Source: a virus
Length of the DNA stretch: 26,436 nucleotides
Direction: 5' to 3' (one strand)
IMG/VR virus record: IMGVR_UViG_3300032293_000228
Span: 1 to 26,436 of that record
Both the position numbers and the translations under genes were made by a program. This document shows positions 6,519 to 13,021 of this stretch, in pieces (position 1 is the first letter of the stretch; the number at the start of each line of letters is the position of its first letter). A model generated the notes under the pieces. That model made no database searches and had not been told where the DNA came from. It saw only the letters and a list, made by a program, of their open reading frames with translations.

Positions 6519-7459
6519 TCTCCGATTCCCTCCTGCTTAAACTTGAACACCCGCGCACCAGGAGTTTCCTTGGTGTACGCATTTACAATCTCTGGCGCAG
6601 GCTTGAGAGCCTCCATCAAGAGTTTGTAGTCAACTGTGTGGCGTGGCTTGCTCTGCTTCCAGGTTGCCTGCCAGCCGCTGCCAACGATGCCCTGCTTGGC
6701 ACCGATGGCATCCTTGAGCCCTATTGCCAGATTGTCCACCTCCTGTTCCAGCAGTTTTAGTTCATAACTGCGCTCTGAATACAACGATGCGAGGCGCTCG
6801 ATGCTCGCATCTGCTTGGGCCCACTCCTCACTCTCCTGCGGGGTGACGAGCGCCAGTGCCTTTGCGTCCTGACCCGTCAGAGGCGGAGGCGTGTTTGAGG
6901 CAATCATCTCCATAAACTCCTGCGCCTTGCCGAACAACTCCGCCTGATACTTCCAGTCTGCCTTGACGCGCTCAATGCGGAACACAAGCCCACCGAGGAG
7001 CACCGCGATGTCGCACCAGGGCGCGTCCATAATCCACATCTGCCACTGCACCTGCGCTGCCACCTCTGGCGGCACTGGATACATTGACCAGCGGGGTGAG
7101 GCGCTGGTCTTAATCTCCACCAGCCCTGAATCTCCTACCACTGTCCGGTCCAGGCTCGCCATCACCCACGGGATTGACTTCATCCGCACGATGCCGTTTG
7201 AGCGCTTAAGTTTGCGCCCCGTTTCAATCTCATAGAATGTTGCGACTGCATCCTCCAGGATGATGCCCCGTTGGGCCGCTGCGCCCGCTGGCTCTGGCTC
7301 GTACTTGCCCAACTTCTCCGCCCAGAGTTGGTATGGAGTCTTGTAGGGGTTAAGCCCTGCAATGACTGATACCTCGGTGGCTGTAATGCCACCCCGGCGC
7401 AGCGCGAACCACTCTGGGCTCCGCTGCGCTGCCTTCACGAACTCGTACTGCTTGCTCAC
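6515..7459 (-). CDS. YqaJ-type viral recombinase (lambda-exonuclease family)
   Basis: A 314-aa 5'-3' DNA exonuclease of the YqaJ family. The opening RSPEWFALRRGGITATE with GLNPY is the family signature. Catalytic residues are visible: E69 in RGIILEDA, D104 in ASLDR, and E115-x-K117 in GLVEIKTS. The C-terminal part has a coiled-coil-like helix (ERLASLYSERSYELKLLEQE) typical of phage versions. It would resect DNA ends to give single strands for the Rad52-type annealer encoded next. It overlaps the zinc-ribbon gene upstream by 4 nt. Confidence 0.93.
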   Translation of the reverse strand: MSKQYEFVKAAQRSPEWFALRRGGITATEVSVIAGLNPYKTPYQLWAEKLGKYEPEPAGAAAQRGIILEDAVATFYEIETGRKLKRSNGIVRMKSIPWVMASLDRTVVGDSGLVEIKTSASPRWSMYPVPPEVAAQVQWQMWIMDAPWCDIAVLLGGLVFRIERVKADWKYQAELFGKAQEFMEMIASNTPPPLTGQDAKALALVTPQESEEWAQADASIERLASLYSERSYELKLLEQEVDNLAIGLKDAIGAKQGIVGSGWQATWKQSKPRHTVDYKLLMEALKPAPEIVNAYTKETPGARVFKFKQEGIGE

Positions 7460-7650
7460 TTGACCTCCTCCTTTGCCTGCTTCAATAACAACCGTGCCTC
7501 ATCGAGCCTGAAGCCTCCGTCTACCTTGTAGATGTCCACCAACCTCTGGTAGTGGCGTACCTTGCAAGGTGGGCAGAGTCGTTGCCCGATTTGAGGCTTG
7601 ACCTCTGACTGCTGCTTCGCGTCGCAGACGAGGCACCTCCAGCGAATCAC
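7456..7650 (-). CDS. small zinc-ribbon protein
   Basis: A 64-aa protein with a clean zinc ribbon, C6-x2-C9 (CLVC) and C26-x2-C29 (CPPC), followed by a charged helix (RLDEARLLLKQAKEEVK). It starts at a GTG overlapping the preceding stop (GTGA). Its place just before the exonuclease gene suggests a DNA-related helper, but there is no direct evidence of function. Confidence 0.7.
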   Translation of the reverse strand: MIRWRCLVCDAKQQSEVKPQIGQRLCPPCKVRHYQRLVDIYKVDGGFRLDEARLLLKQAKEEVK

Positions 7651-7997
7651 TCTGCCTCCTTTGCGCCTTCCAGCGCTGCGTCAACCGCGTCCTGGGCGTA
7701 GTGCTCGGCAATCTCTCGCCAATCCACGCGCCCGAGCGCCGTGCCAACGATGTCCGCGAGGAGCCCCTTGTGCTCTCCCAAGTCCTCTGTGATGCGCTCC
7801 TCTAGCCAGTCTGCGAGTTTGCCTGTGACCTCGTGAAGCAGGTCATCGTCGGCTGGCATTGACTCCTCGGCAATCTCGTCTGCCTGTTCCGATACCCCGA
7901 GGCTGCCGCCTGCATAGCCGTCGTTGTCAATCCAGAGCGCTACCAGCCAAGTTTCCTTGTTGGTCCATCCGTTGTATGTCTTGTCCTCTTGCGTCAT
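7647..7997 (-). CDS. conserved phage protein with YNGWTNxETW motif
   Basis: A 116-aa acidic protein. It starts with the YNGWTNKETWLVALW block (residues 8-22), which marks a family widespread in phages and plasmids (a DUF with no known role), followed by an all-helical acidic region. I choose the ATG at 7997 because it follows GAGGAGGACAAA; the open frame continues upstream through the previous gene without support. Family membership is clear, function is unknown. Confidence 0.8.
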   Translation of the reverse strand: MTQEDKTYNGWTNKETWLVALWIDNDGYAGGSLGVSEQADEIAEESMPADDDLLHEVTGKLADWLEERITEDLGEHKGLLADIVGTALGRVDWREIAEHYAQDAVDAALEGAKEAE

Positions 7998-8016
7998 TTT
8001 GTCCTCCTCTTTCTGC

Positions 8017-8100
8017 TTACGCCATCGAGCCAAGTGCTAGGAATAGCACCATCACGATTGCCCAAACTGCTACTGCGAGTGCCTCTGCGAGTGTCCTCAC
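8017..8100 (-). CDS. 27-aa single-pass membrane miniprotein
   Basis: A very short gene. It starts at a GTG that overlaps the preceding stop (GTGA) behind a GGGAGG ribosome site and ends at TAA. The peptide is almost entirely hydrophobic after MRTLAEAL (AVAVWAIVMVLFLALGSM), so it should form one membrane helix. The coupling and tight packing support expression; function unknown. Confidence 0.5.
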   Translation of the reverse strand: MRTLAEALAVAVWAIVMVLFLALGSMA

Positions 8101-8282
8101 TTTGCGCCTCCCTTCTTTGCCTTCTTGCCCTTCTTGGGCCCATCCTCCGGGGTCATAAACTCCCGTGCAATGCGGCGCTCTAGCGCCGCTGCGATTCTCT
8201 GCCCGAGGTCGCTGTCCTCTGAGAGAATCGTGATGAAATCGCTGTCCGTGTCTGCGAGTGCGAACTTCTTTGACTTGCTCAC
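8097..8282 (-). CDS. small protein with Lys/Gly-rich C-terminus
   Basis: A 61-aa protein. I start it at the GTG at 8282 (MSKSKKFALAD...), which overlaps the stop of the 32-aa gene upstream (GTGA) and follows GGAGGTGACCAA. The middle forms a helix (LGQRIAAALERRIAREFM), and the end is very basic (KKGKKAKKGGAK), suggesting nucleic-acid binding. No known family. Confidence 0.65.
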   Translation of the reverse strand: MSKSKKFALADTDSDFITILSEDSDLGQRIAAALERRIAREFMTPEDGPKKGKKAKKGGAK

Positions 8283-8377
8283 TTGGTCACCTCCATCGCT
8301 ACCAGCCAACCGATGGCTGCATATGTTGCCAAAACCAACACGAGTGCAAACTTGCTGTTCCAGAACCGGTCAATCAC
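8279..8377 (-). CDS. 32-aa single-pass membrane miniprotein
   Basis: A short gene with a strong ribosome site (AAGGAGGAG) before a GTG start, coupled at both ends by GTGA overlaps. The peptide begins MIDRFWNSK and continues as one hydrophobic helix (FALVLVLATYAAIGWLVAM). It and the 27-aa gene give this operon two single-helix membrane peptides within 400 bp. Function unknown. Confidence 0.6.
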   Translation of the reverse strand: MIDRFWNSKFALVLVLATYAAIGWLVAMEVTK

Positions 8378-8577
8378 TTTGACTCCTCCTTGACTCTTGG
8401 CTCACAAAGGATGCAGACGGGCGTGCCGCCTAACTTCGTGAAGTGCTTAGGGTTAGCGCCGTGAACAAATGCTTTCTGCATATGGTCAAAGCAAACCACC
8501 CGCCCGTCGCGGTACTGCCAGCGAGGCTCTGTCCATCGAATAGGCGCGCTCTCCTGATGACCCTTCGCCCCGGTCAT
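8374..8577 (-). CDS. small Cys/His protein
   Basis: A 67-aa protein with possible zinc ligands C29, H32 (VCFDHM) and C55-x2-C58 (VCILC), resembling a treble-clef or ribbon layout. Its ATG overlaps the previous stop (TAATG) behind GAGGAC. It has no named family that I recognise. Confidence 0.68.
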   Translation of the reverse strand: MTGAKGHQESAPIRWTEPRWQYRDGRVVCFDHMQKAFVHGANPKHFTKLGGTPVCILCEPRVKEESK

Positions 8578-8789
8578 TATCGTCCTCTCTCCGCTGCGAG
8601 TCGGGACTGCTCCTGCCTCTCATTGAGGCTGATGAGTTCGTCCTGGCAACGCCCGCAGATTGTTTCGCGCTCTGCGAGTATTGCGTTGCATCCGATGCAG
8701 TAGCGCGTGAGGTCGTACACCCAGCGGTCTGCAAGTTTGACCATTCCGCCGCGCTTAGCGGTCTGCCTAAATGACTGGTGCTTGCTCAT
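8577..8789 (-). CDS. small zinc-ribbon protein, first gene of the early operon
   Basis: A 70-aa protein with C31-x2-C34 (CIGC) and C45-x2-C48 (CGRC) forming a probable zinc ribbon, then a charged helix (DELISLNERQEQSRLAAERG). It is the first gene after the promoter at 8845-8874, with an AGAGGAG ribosome site before the ATG. Being first in an early operon fits a regulator or host-takeover factor, but this is inference from position only. Confidence 0.7.
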   Translation of the reverse strand: MSKHQSFRQTAKRGGMVKLADRWVYDLTRYCIGCNAILAERETICGRCQDELISLNERQEQSRLAAERGR

Positions 8790-8844
8790 CTGTTTCTCCT
8801 CTTACCAGTCCGCCCGTCTGGGTGGATTCCTCCTGGTGAAACGC

Positions 8845-8874
8845 ATTATAGGCGTTTCTTGGGGTTGCCGTCTA
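8845..8874 (-). promoter_or_regulatory. sigma70-type promoter for the early operon
   Basis: On the minus strand there is a perfect TATAAT (8845-8850) with TAGACG (4 of 6 matches to TTGACA, 8869-8874) 18 bp upstream. It lies in one of the few real intergenic gaps, between the hairpins after the zinc-ribbon gene at 8948-9151 and the first early gene at 8789. It is the best promoter match I found in the window. Confidence 0.6.
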
Positions 8875-8903
8875 CACCCTATTTTGAGCACGAAACAGGG
8901 GTG

Positions 8904-8935
8904 CCTCCAGCCTGGGAGGAGGTCCAGGCTGGAGG
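8904..8935 (-). terminator. strong 12-bp hairpin between late and early regions
   Basis: A perfect 12-bp inverted repeat (CCTCCAGCCTGG / CCAGGCTGGAGG) with an 8-nt loop. No U-tract follows on the minus strand. It lies after the last gene of the upstream unit and about 30 bp before the -35 box of the early promoter, the expected place for a terminator that insulates the two operons. Confidence 0.65.
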
Positions 8936-8938
8936 GTT

Positions 8939-8959
8939 GCAGCACCGCTAGGGTGCTGC
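8939..8959 (-). repeat. 8-bp hairpin spanning a stop codon
   Basis: The inverted repeat GCAGCACC / GGTGCTGC with a 5-nt loop. The loop contains most of the TAG stop of the zinc-ribbon gene. It sits 3 nt from the 12-bp hairpin, giving a tandem pair like that after the capsid gene. Confidence 0.6.
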
Positions 8960-9151
8960 TTCGTCATCCTCCTCGGAGGCTGCTATCAGGAACTTCAAGC
9001 AGCGTGTGCAAACACTATTGGACGCAACGAGAGTGCGCCGTGGATTGACTTCCAGAGGCTCCTCGTTGAATCGCCAGACGCGGTTTAGTCCACCGCACGC
9101 AAAGCAGTATCCGAACAGCGACTGGTCAGACGCACCTATGTCGTGAGGCAC
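8948..9151 (-). CDS. small zinc-ribbon protein
   Basis: A 67-aa protein with C16-x2-C19 (CFAC) and C48-x2-C51 (CTRC), a probable four-cysteine zinc site, and an acidic tail (SEEDDEAAP). It overlaps the end of the metallophosphoesterase gene by 16 nt and is the last gene before the tandem hairpins. Function unknown; the pairing may point to a shared role in DNA metabolism. Confidence 0.65.
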   Translation of the reverse strand: MPHDIGASDQSLFGYCFACGGLNRVWRFNEEPLEVNPRRTLVASNSVCTRCLKFLIAASEEDDEAAP

Positions 9152-10317
9152 GGCAGCACGCGGAGGTCATCCCATCCGAATGGGCCCACCGTGATGGTGA
9201 GCAGTCCAGCAGGTGCGACTACGCCTGCCTGCTCGGTGAACCACTGGCTGCCGCCATCGAGCGCCGGAGCCTGGAAGTGCGTGCGACTACCTGACTGCTT
9301 TACCACGAGATGGTGGTAGTGACCCGTCAGGAGAATGTCTGCATCACCAATCGGCTGGAGCCCGAATGCCTGCTTGCCCCACCACGATTCTGCGGAGCCC
9401 TTCACCTGATGCCCGTGTGCAAGTCCCACGATGGTTCCATTCACATCCAGCGTCAGCGTCAGTTCATTCTTTGGGAATACAAAACTGATGTGGTCATAGT
9501 CTGGGTTGGCGCGAATAATCTCAGCCACCTGTTCCATCACCGCAACATCATCGTTGTCCCCGAAGGTCGTGTATGCCTTGCCGTTTTGCCGATTCTCGCC
9601 GTGGTTGCCTGGAACTGCTGCGACAATAATGCGAGGCGCAAAGGTTGCCCAGCGGGTCAGCGCCTTGACAAGAATCCGCCGCAGTACGGTGGTCTGCTCT
9701 CGCCTATCTAGGTCAGCCTGGAATGACTGCATCGCATAATGTCCGGCGCAAGACTCAAACAAGTCACCGAGCCCAACCACTACCATCTTGTCAAGTGGCC
9801 GCCCTAACTTGCGCAACTCTTTCCAGCGCTCCTCTACCTCGGTGATGCCAGACAAGAATCTGGTGACGATGCCTGCGGAGCCTCCGCCCTCGCCCTTGCC
9901 CATCTGGAAGTCAGACAAGGCAACAACCATCGCCATCTCGCCATCGAGCGTCGCAACCTTCTTTGGCTTGTAGCGCTTAATCTCCTCCATCAGCGCCTGG
10001 TAGTCAGCCCCCAAAGGTGCACGCTTCTGTACCACCTTGCCCTTCCACTGCCGATTCAGGATGCCGTTTGGGTCACCCCACACATTGAACAGGACGGGCT
10101 CTACAACGGAAAACTGCGCAGGGTCAAGTCCCCAGACGCGCAGGATGGCATCCCAGTCTGGTGCGTTGTCGGCTGGCATCGCCGTGGAAGTGATGGTGCC
10201 TTGCTTGCCGTCCCACGACACTCCAGGCTCCCAGCCCTCGGGGTGTTCGCGCTTGGGCCGCTTGGCTGTCTCAATCTCTTGCTGCACCGCAAGAATCTCT
10301 CGCAACTCTTTACTCAT
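9136..10317 (-). CDS. calcineurin-like metallophosphoesterase
   Basis: A 393-aa protein whose second half has the metallophosphoesterase motifs in order: SDFQ (D136), GLGDLFE (D185), GNHGE (N238, H239), AHGH (H301, H303) and TGHYHH (332-336). Two metal ions should bind these residues. Phage members of this type are often annotated as Mre11-like nucleases, but the substrate is unproven. The N-terminal 115 residues are a separate, phage-specific region. I use the ATG at 10317 because it overlaps the previous stop as ATGA; a GTG nine bases upstream is possible. The gene follows the HTH gene, a pairing that I recall from actinobacterial phages. Confidence 0.85.
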   Translation of the reverse strand: MSKELREILAVQQEIETAKRPKREHPEGWEPGVSWDGKQGTITSTAMPADNAPDWDAILRVWGLDPAQFSVVEPVLFNVWGDPNGILNRQWKGKVVQKRAPLGADYQALMEEIKRYKPKKVATLDGEMAMVVALSDFQMGKGEGGGSAGIVTRFLSGITEVEERWKELRKLGRPLDKMVVVGLGDLFESCAGHYAMQSFQADLDRREQTTVLRRILVKALTRWATFAPRIIVAAVPGNHGENRQNGKAYTTFGDNDDVAVMEQVAEIIRANPDYDHISFVFPKNELTLTLDVNGTIVGLAHGHQVKGSAESWWGKQAFGLQPIGDADILLTGHYHHLVVKQSGSRTHFQAPALDGGSQWFTEQAGVVAPAGLLTITVGPFGWDDLRVLPCLTT

Positions 10318-10520
10318 CGTGAGCACCCGCAGTCACCGCGTCGGTGTCGGTTTACATTGAACTGGCGCCAATCGATGCCCTTGCCTGATAGCCAAACCTC
10401 AACCGCCTTGCCCGTGATGTCCCTGCGCTCCAGCGCAGCGTCCAGCGCGGACTTATCCGAGGCGCTCAGCCCCAGGAGTTGATACTTGCAAGGTGGACCC
10501 TTGCGCACCTTTGTGTCCAT
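10314..10520 (-). CDS. small HTH-like DNA-binding protein
   Basis: A 68-aa protein with a helix-turn-helix-like pattern: LSASDKSALDAALERRDITGKAVEVWL followed by a basic end, NVNRHRRGDCGC. The RHRRGDC ending is typical of small proteins encoded just before a phosphoesterase in actinobacterial phages (recalled pattern, not searched). The ATG follows GAGGAGGAG. It may act with the phosphoesterase on DNA or be a transcription factor; unresolved. Confidence 0.65.
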   Translation of the reverse strand: MDTKVRKGPPCKYQLLGLSASDKSALDAALERRDITGKAVEVWLSGKGIDWRQFNVNRHRRGDCGCSR

Positions 10521-10586
10521 CTCTCCTCCTCTGCACGGGCTGACTACTGCCCGCTCACCTCATCGTCAGGGATGGCTCCGCGCCTG

Positions 10587-10916
10587 TCAAGCCCCAAGTT
10601 TGCTGCGATACACGGCAGCCTCAACCGCGTTGCCGATTGCCTCCTCATCAAGCGTGATTCCACGCTTGGCGCACTCAGCCCGGACCAGGGCAATGGCGGC
10701 TGCCTTCTTGTCCTCTCCCACCTTGCTCTTGAGCGTCTGCTCCACCGAGGCAACCGTGGCAGCGGCAATGCGCTCCAGCATCGCATAGTGCTCTGCCGCC
10801 ATCCGTGCCTTCAGGTATCCGATGACCGCATTGGCGAGCCAGCCCAGGGCTCCGATGACTACGGGCACGAGCGCCACGATGAGCGCGTTGATAAGGTCGC
10901 TGATGAATGGGTCCAC
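10587..10916 (-). CDS. LLH-family holin
   Basis: A 109-aa protein with one N-terminal membrane helix (about 8-33, LINALIVALVPVVIGALG), then a long amphipathic helix (MLERIAAATVASVEQTLKSK) and a conserved-looking end (KRGITLDEEAIGNAVEAAVYRSK). This layout matches the LLH holin family. Holins form membrane lesions that set lysis timing and release the lysin. It starts at GTG after GGAGG and lies directly after the C39-like peptidase gene, which supports the lysis role. Confidence 0.82.
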   Translation of the reverse strand: MDPFISDLINALIVALVPVVIGALGWLANAVIGYLKARMAAEHYAMLERIAAATVASVEQTLKSKVGEDKKAAAIALVRAECAKRGITLDEEAIGNAVEAAVYRSKLGA

Positions 10917-10918
10917 CT

Positions 10919-11491
10919 TTATGCCTCCTTGCGATTGACGATAATCATTGCGGGTGGCGTGGAGAATCCAGCCTGACCCTTTGAATCACGGAGCGTCCTG
11001 ACCTGCGCCGGAGTTGCGGAGCGCCCAGGGTTGCCCTCCTTCATTGTAGGGCAGGCGTATTGCCAGCCTGTGCCGTCGTGCGCCAGGACAACCCAATGCC
11101 CGTATGACGCCAGCGGCTGCTTTCGCCAGTAGTCACGCTGCCACTTTGAGCGCAGAGGCTCATCGACTGAGCGCTGGCTTGCCTGGATGTTAAGGATGAG
11201 CACCGCGCCGCTCTTTACCTCGTTGCTTGCCTGACTCCAGTCATACACGATGCGCGCCTTGAGCCCGAGAATCTTGGCGGCATCTCGTACTTGGGCCGCG
11301 CTAGTGCCCTCTGCTCCGGTCGCAGTATCCCTGCGCCCAGCCTGCGCGCACGCCTTGTGCGCCTGCTTGGTGGATGTATTCGTGCCCAGGTAGGTTGCAG
11401 CCGTGGCAACGGATGCTGGCCCGCAGTCATCCATCGCCTTCACCCCGAGGCGCTCCGCCAGCCCTAACTGTGAGCGCACAACTAGGCTCAC
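10919..11491 (-). CDS. C39-like cysteine peptidase, candidate endolysin
   Basis: A 190-aa protein with the papain-like C39 signature: DDCGPASVATAATYLG gives catalytic Cys23, and YGHWVVLAHDG gives His132. The domain fills most of the protein. In some actinobacterial phages a C39-type domain is part of the lysin, and here the gene sits between the XhlA-like gene and the holin gene, so it is the best candidate for the peptidoglycan peptidase. No separate wall-binding domain or signal peptide is visible. GTG start, overlapping the previous stop (GTGA). The peptidase fold is well supported; the lysin role comes from context. Confidence 0.78.
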   Translation of the reverse strand: MSLVVRSQLGLAERLGVKAMDDCGPASVATAATYLGTNTSTKQAHKACAQAGRRDTATGAEGTSAAQVRDAAKILGLKARIVYDWSQASNEVKSGAVLILNIQASQRSVDEPLRSKWQRDYWRKQPLASYGHWVVLAHDGTGWQYACPTMKEGNPGRSATPAQVRTLRDSKGQAGFSTPPAMIIVNRKEA

Positions 11492-11673
11492 TTGCCCTGC
11501 CCCTGCATCCAGGCAAGGAGGCCACCGAGCCCGCTGACGCCTAGGAGCGCAATCACGAACTTGGCGAGGCGATAGGCGCCACGGGACTCCGCCAACTCAA
11601 CCTTAATGTCTGCAAGGTCACGCTCGATGCGGTCAAGCCGCTTCAGAATCTCGTGGCTTTGGCTTGCGGTCAT
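11488..11673 (-). CDS. XhlA-like membrane protein (lysis accessory)
   Basis: A 61-aa protein with a coiled-coil segment (EILKRLDRIERDLADIKVEL, 8-27) and a C-terminal membrane helix (FVIALLGVSGLGGLLAW). This layout resembles the haemolysin XhlA family, which works with holins during lysis. It is coupled to the fibre gene (ATGA) and the C39-like peptidase gene (GTGA). The family call is by architecture only. Confidence 0.65.
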   Translation of the reverse strand: MTASQSHEILKRLDRIERDLADIKVELAESRGAYRLAKFVIALLGVSGLGGLLAWMQGQGK

Positions 11674-13019
11674 TTCTCTAACTCCCTCAGTCTGCTTTCA
11701 AGGTCATTAACGCGGTGCCAGAGCGCCGCAATCAACGCCACAGGGTCGATGGTCTCAGGCTTTCCCTCGGAATCATATCCCACCGCGTGCGTCAGACCAG
11801 CATCGTGAATCTCCTCTGCGATGAAGCCCAGGCGTGTTGCGCCGTTCTCATCCTCAATGATTGACTCATAGTGGCGTGGCTTAACTTTGCGCGCTGCCTC
11901 AAGCACCACCTCATCGGCATCCACAATGTTTGTCTTGTAGCGCGCTGAGGATGTGTTGCGGCGCAGTTGGTAGTTCGTGCCAGATACCAGCACCCAGATT
12001 CCTGCGCTTGATGTCTGCGTTGTGGTTTGAGGCGTATCGTGCCTCAGACCCTGTGCGCCTGTGAGGTTGGCATTGAATCCACTGAATGTCCCATTTGTTC
12101 CGATGGTGGCCGCGCCGATTGTGGCGGAGGCAGAACTGAGCGCGCCTGTAACTGTTGCTGCGCCTGTGACGGTGGCGCCTGAGGTGGTGACGCTGAGTCC
12201 ATTGAGTGAGTCTCCCGCTGTGTTTGCGGTGATGTTCAGCGAGCCGTTCTCTTGTCTGATATACGCAGGCCCATATGTTCCAGGCGTGGTTGACTCAGCG
12301 ATGGTCAAGTCAGAACTTCCAAGCACAAGTCGTACATCAAACACCTTGATGGTTCGTGATGCCAGCGTGGTGCCAGCGTTCTGGAAGGTGATGCTGACCT
12401 TGTAGAACGCTGCATCTGGCTGAAGCGCCGTATCAACCCAAGTGGTGAACTGGTCAACATCAGGCAATAGGTTCTCAACAACACCAGTGTATGAGTTGAA
12501 CTGATAGGTATTCAGCGTGACGACTGAGCCAGTCGTAGTAAATGCCTGCGTGTATTGACGACCAACTGCGTAGAGTTCAGCATCGGTGTTGTTGGAGGCG
12601 CTGCCCATCGTCAACATTGGGTTGATACAGAATGTCTGACCGCGTGAGCCTGGAATCGGAATGTAGCGACTCAGGGTCAGTGAGCCGCCAGTCCCAGCAC
12701 CCACCGTAATCTGTAGGACTTTTCCTGAAGCCGCCGAAGCATCCGCAACAATTGCAGCGGAACAGGTGCTACCAGTTGTCGTCACAGTCCAGTACGGCAG
12801 AGGATTTTCAGCGGTGATGTTTCCAGTGGAGTCATCAGGAGAAATAGCAAAGTCACCGTTGGCAACAAGCGTTTGAATCTCTCGCAGCGCGGCTGGTCCG
12901 AACAGCAGCGCAGTCTCGCCGTCGCTGCTCGTGCTGACGAGCGCCGCGCCGTTTTCGCTAGTGACGCCGCCCTCGTAGCCGCCAAGCCCAGTGAGGTCTG
13001 TGCCGTATCGCTCTGCCAT
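11670..13019 (-). CDS. tail fibre/tail protein with S74 self-cleaving chaperone domain
   Basis: A 449-aa structural protein. The N-terminal half is Ser/Thr-rich beta structure with a probable carbohydrate-binding-like region (about 50-235), then short repeated Thr/Ala/Gly strands (TTSGATVTGAATVTGAL) like a trimeric beta-helix. The end (about 357-449) is a Peptidase_S74 intramolecular chaperone: SSARYKTNI supplies the Ser-Lys dyad (S357 and K362), RLGFIAEEI follows, and the C-terminus is a coiled coil (HRVNDLESRLRELE). In this family the chaperone trimerises the fibre and then cuts itself off before the serine. It is the last tail gene and likely binds the host. Confidence 0.87.
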   Translation of the reverse strand: MAERYGTDLTGLGGYEGGVTSENGAALVSTSSDGETALLFGPAALREIQTLVANGDFAISPDDSTGNITAENPLPYWTVTTTGSTCSAAIVADASAASGKVLQITVGAGTGGSLTLSRYIPIPGSRGQTFCINPMLTMGSASNNTDAELYAVGRQYTQAFTTTGSVVTLNTYQFNSYTGVVENLLPDVDQFTTWVDTALQPDAAFYKVSITFQNAGTTLASRTIKVFDVRLVLGSSDLTIAESTTPGTYGPAYIRQENGSLNITANTAGDSLNGLSVTTSGATVTGAATVTGALSSASATIGAATIGTNGTFSGFNANLTGAQGLRHDTPQTTTQTSSAGIWVLVSGTNYQLRRNTSSARYKTNIVDADEVVLEAARKVKPRHYESIIEDENGATRLGFIAEEIHDAGLTHAVGYDSEGKPETIDPVALIAALWHRVNDLESRLRELEK

Positions 13020-13021
13020 CT

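Noticed and set aside
10562-10590. Perfect TTGACA (10585-10590) with a 17-bp spacer to GACGAT after the holin gene
   Set aside because: The -10 box matches only 3 of 6 positions and the -35 overlaps the holin stop region; not enough for a promoter call.
10544-10786. Minus-strand frame of 80 aa overlapping the holin gene
   Set aside because: Arg/Leu/Pro-rich shadow of the holin frame with no ribosome site.
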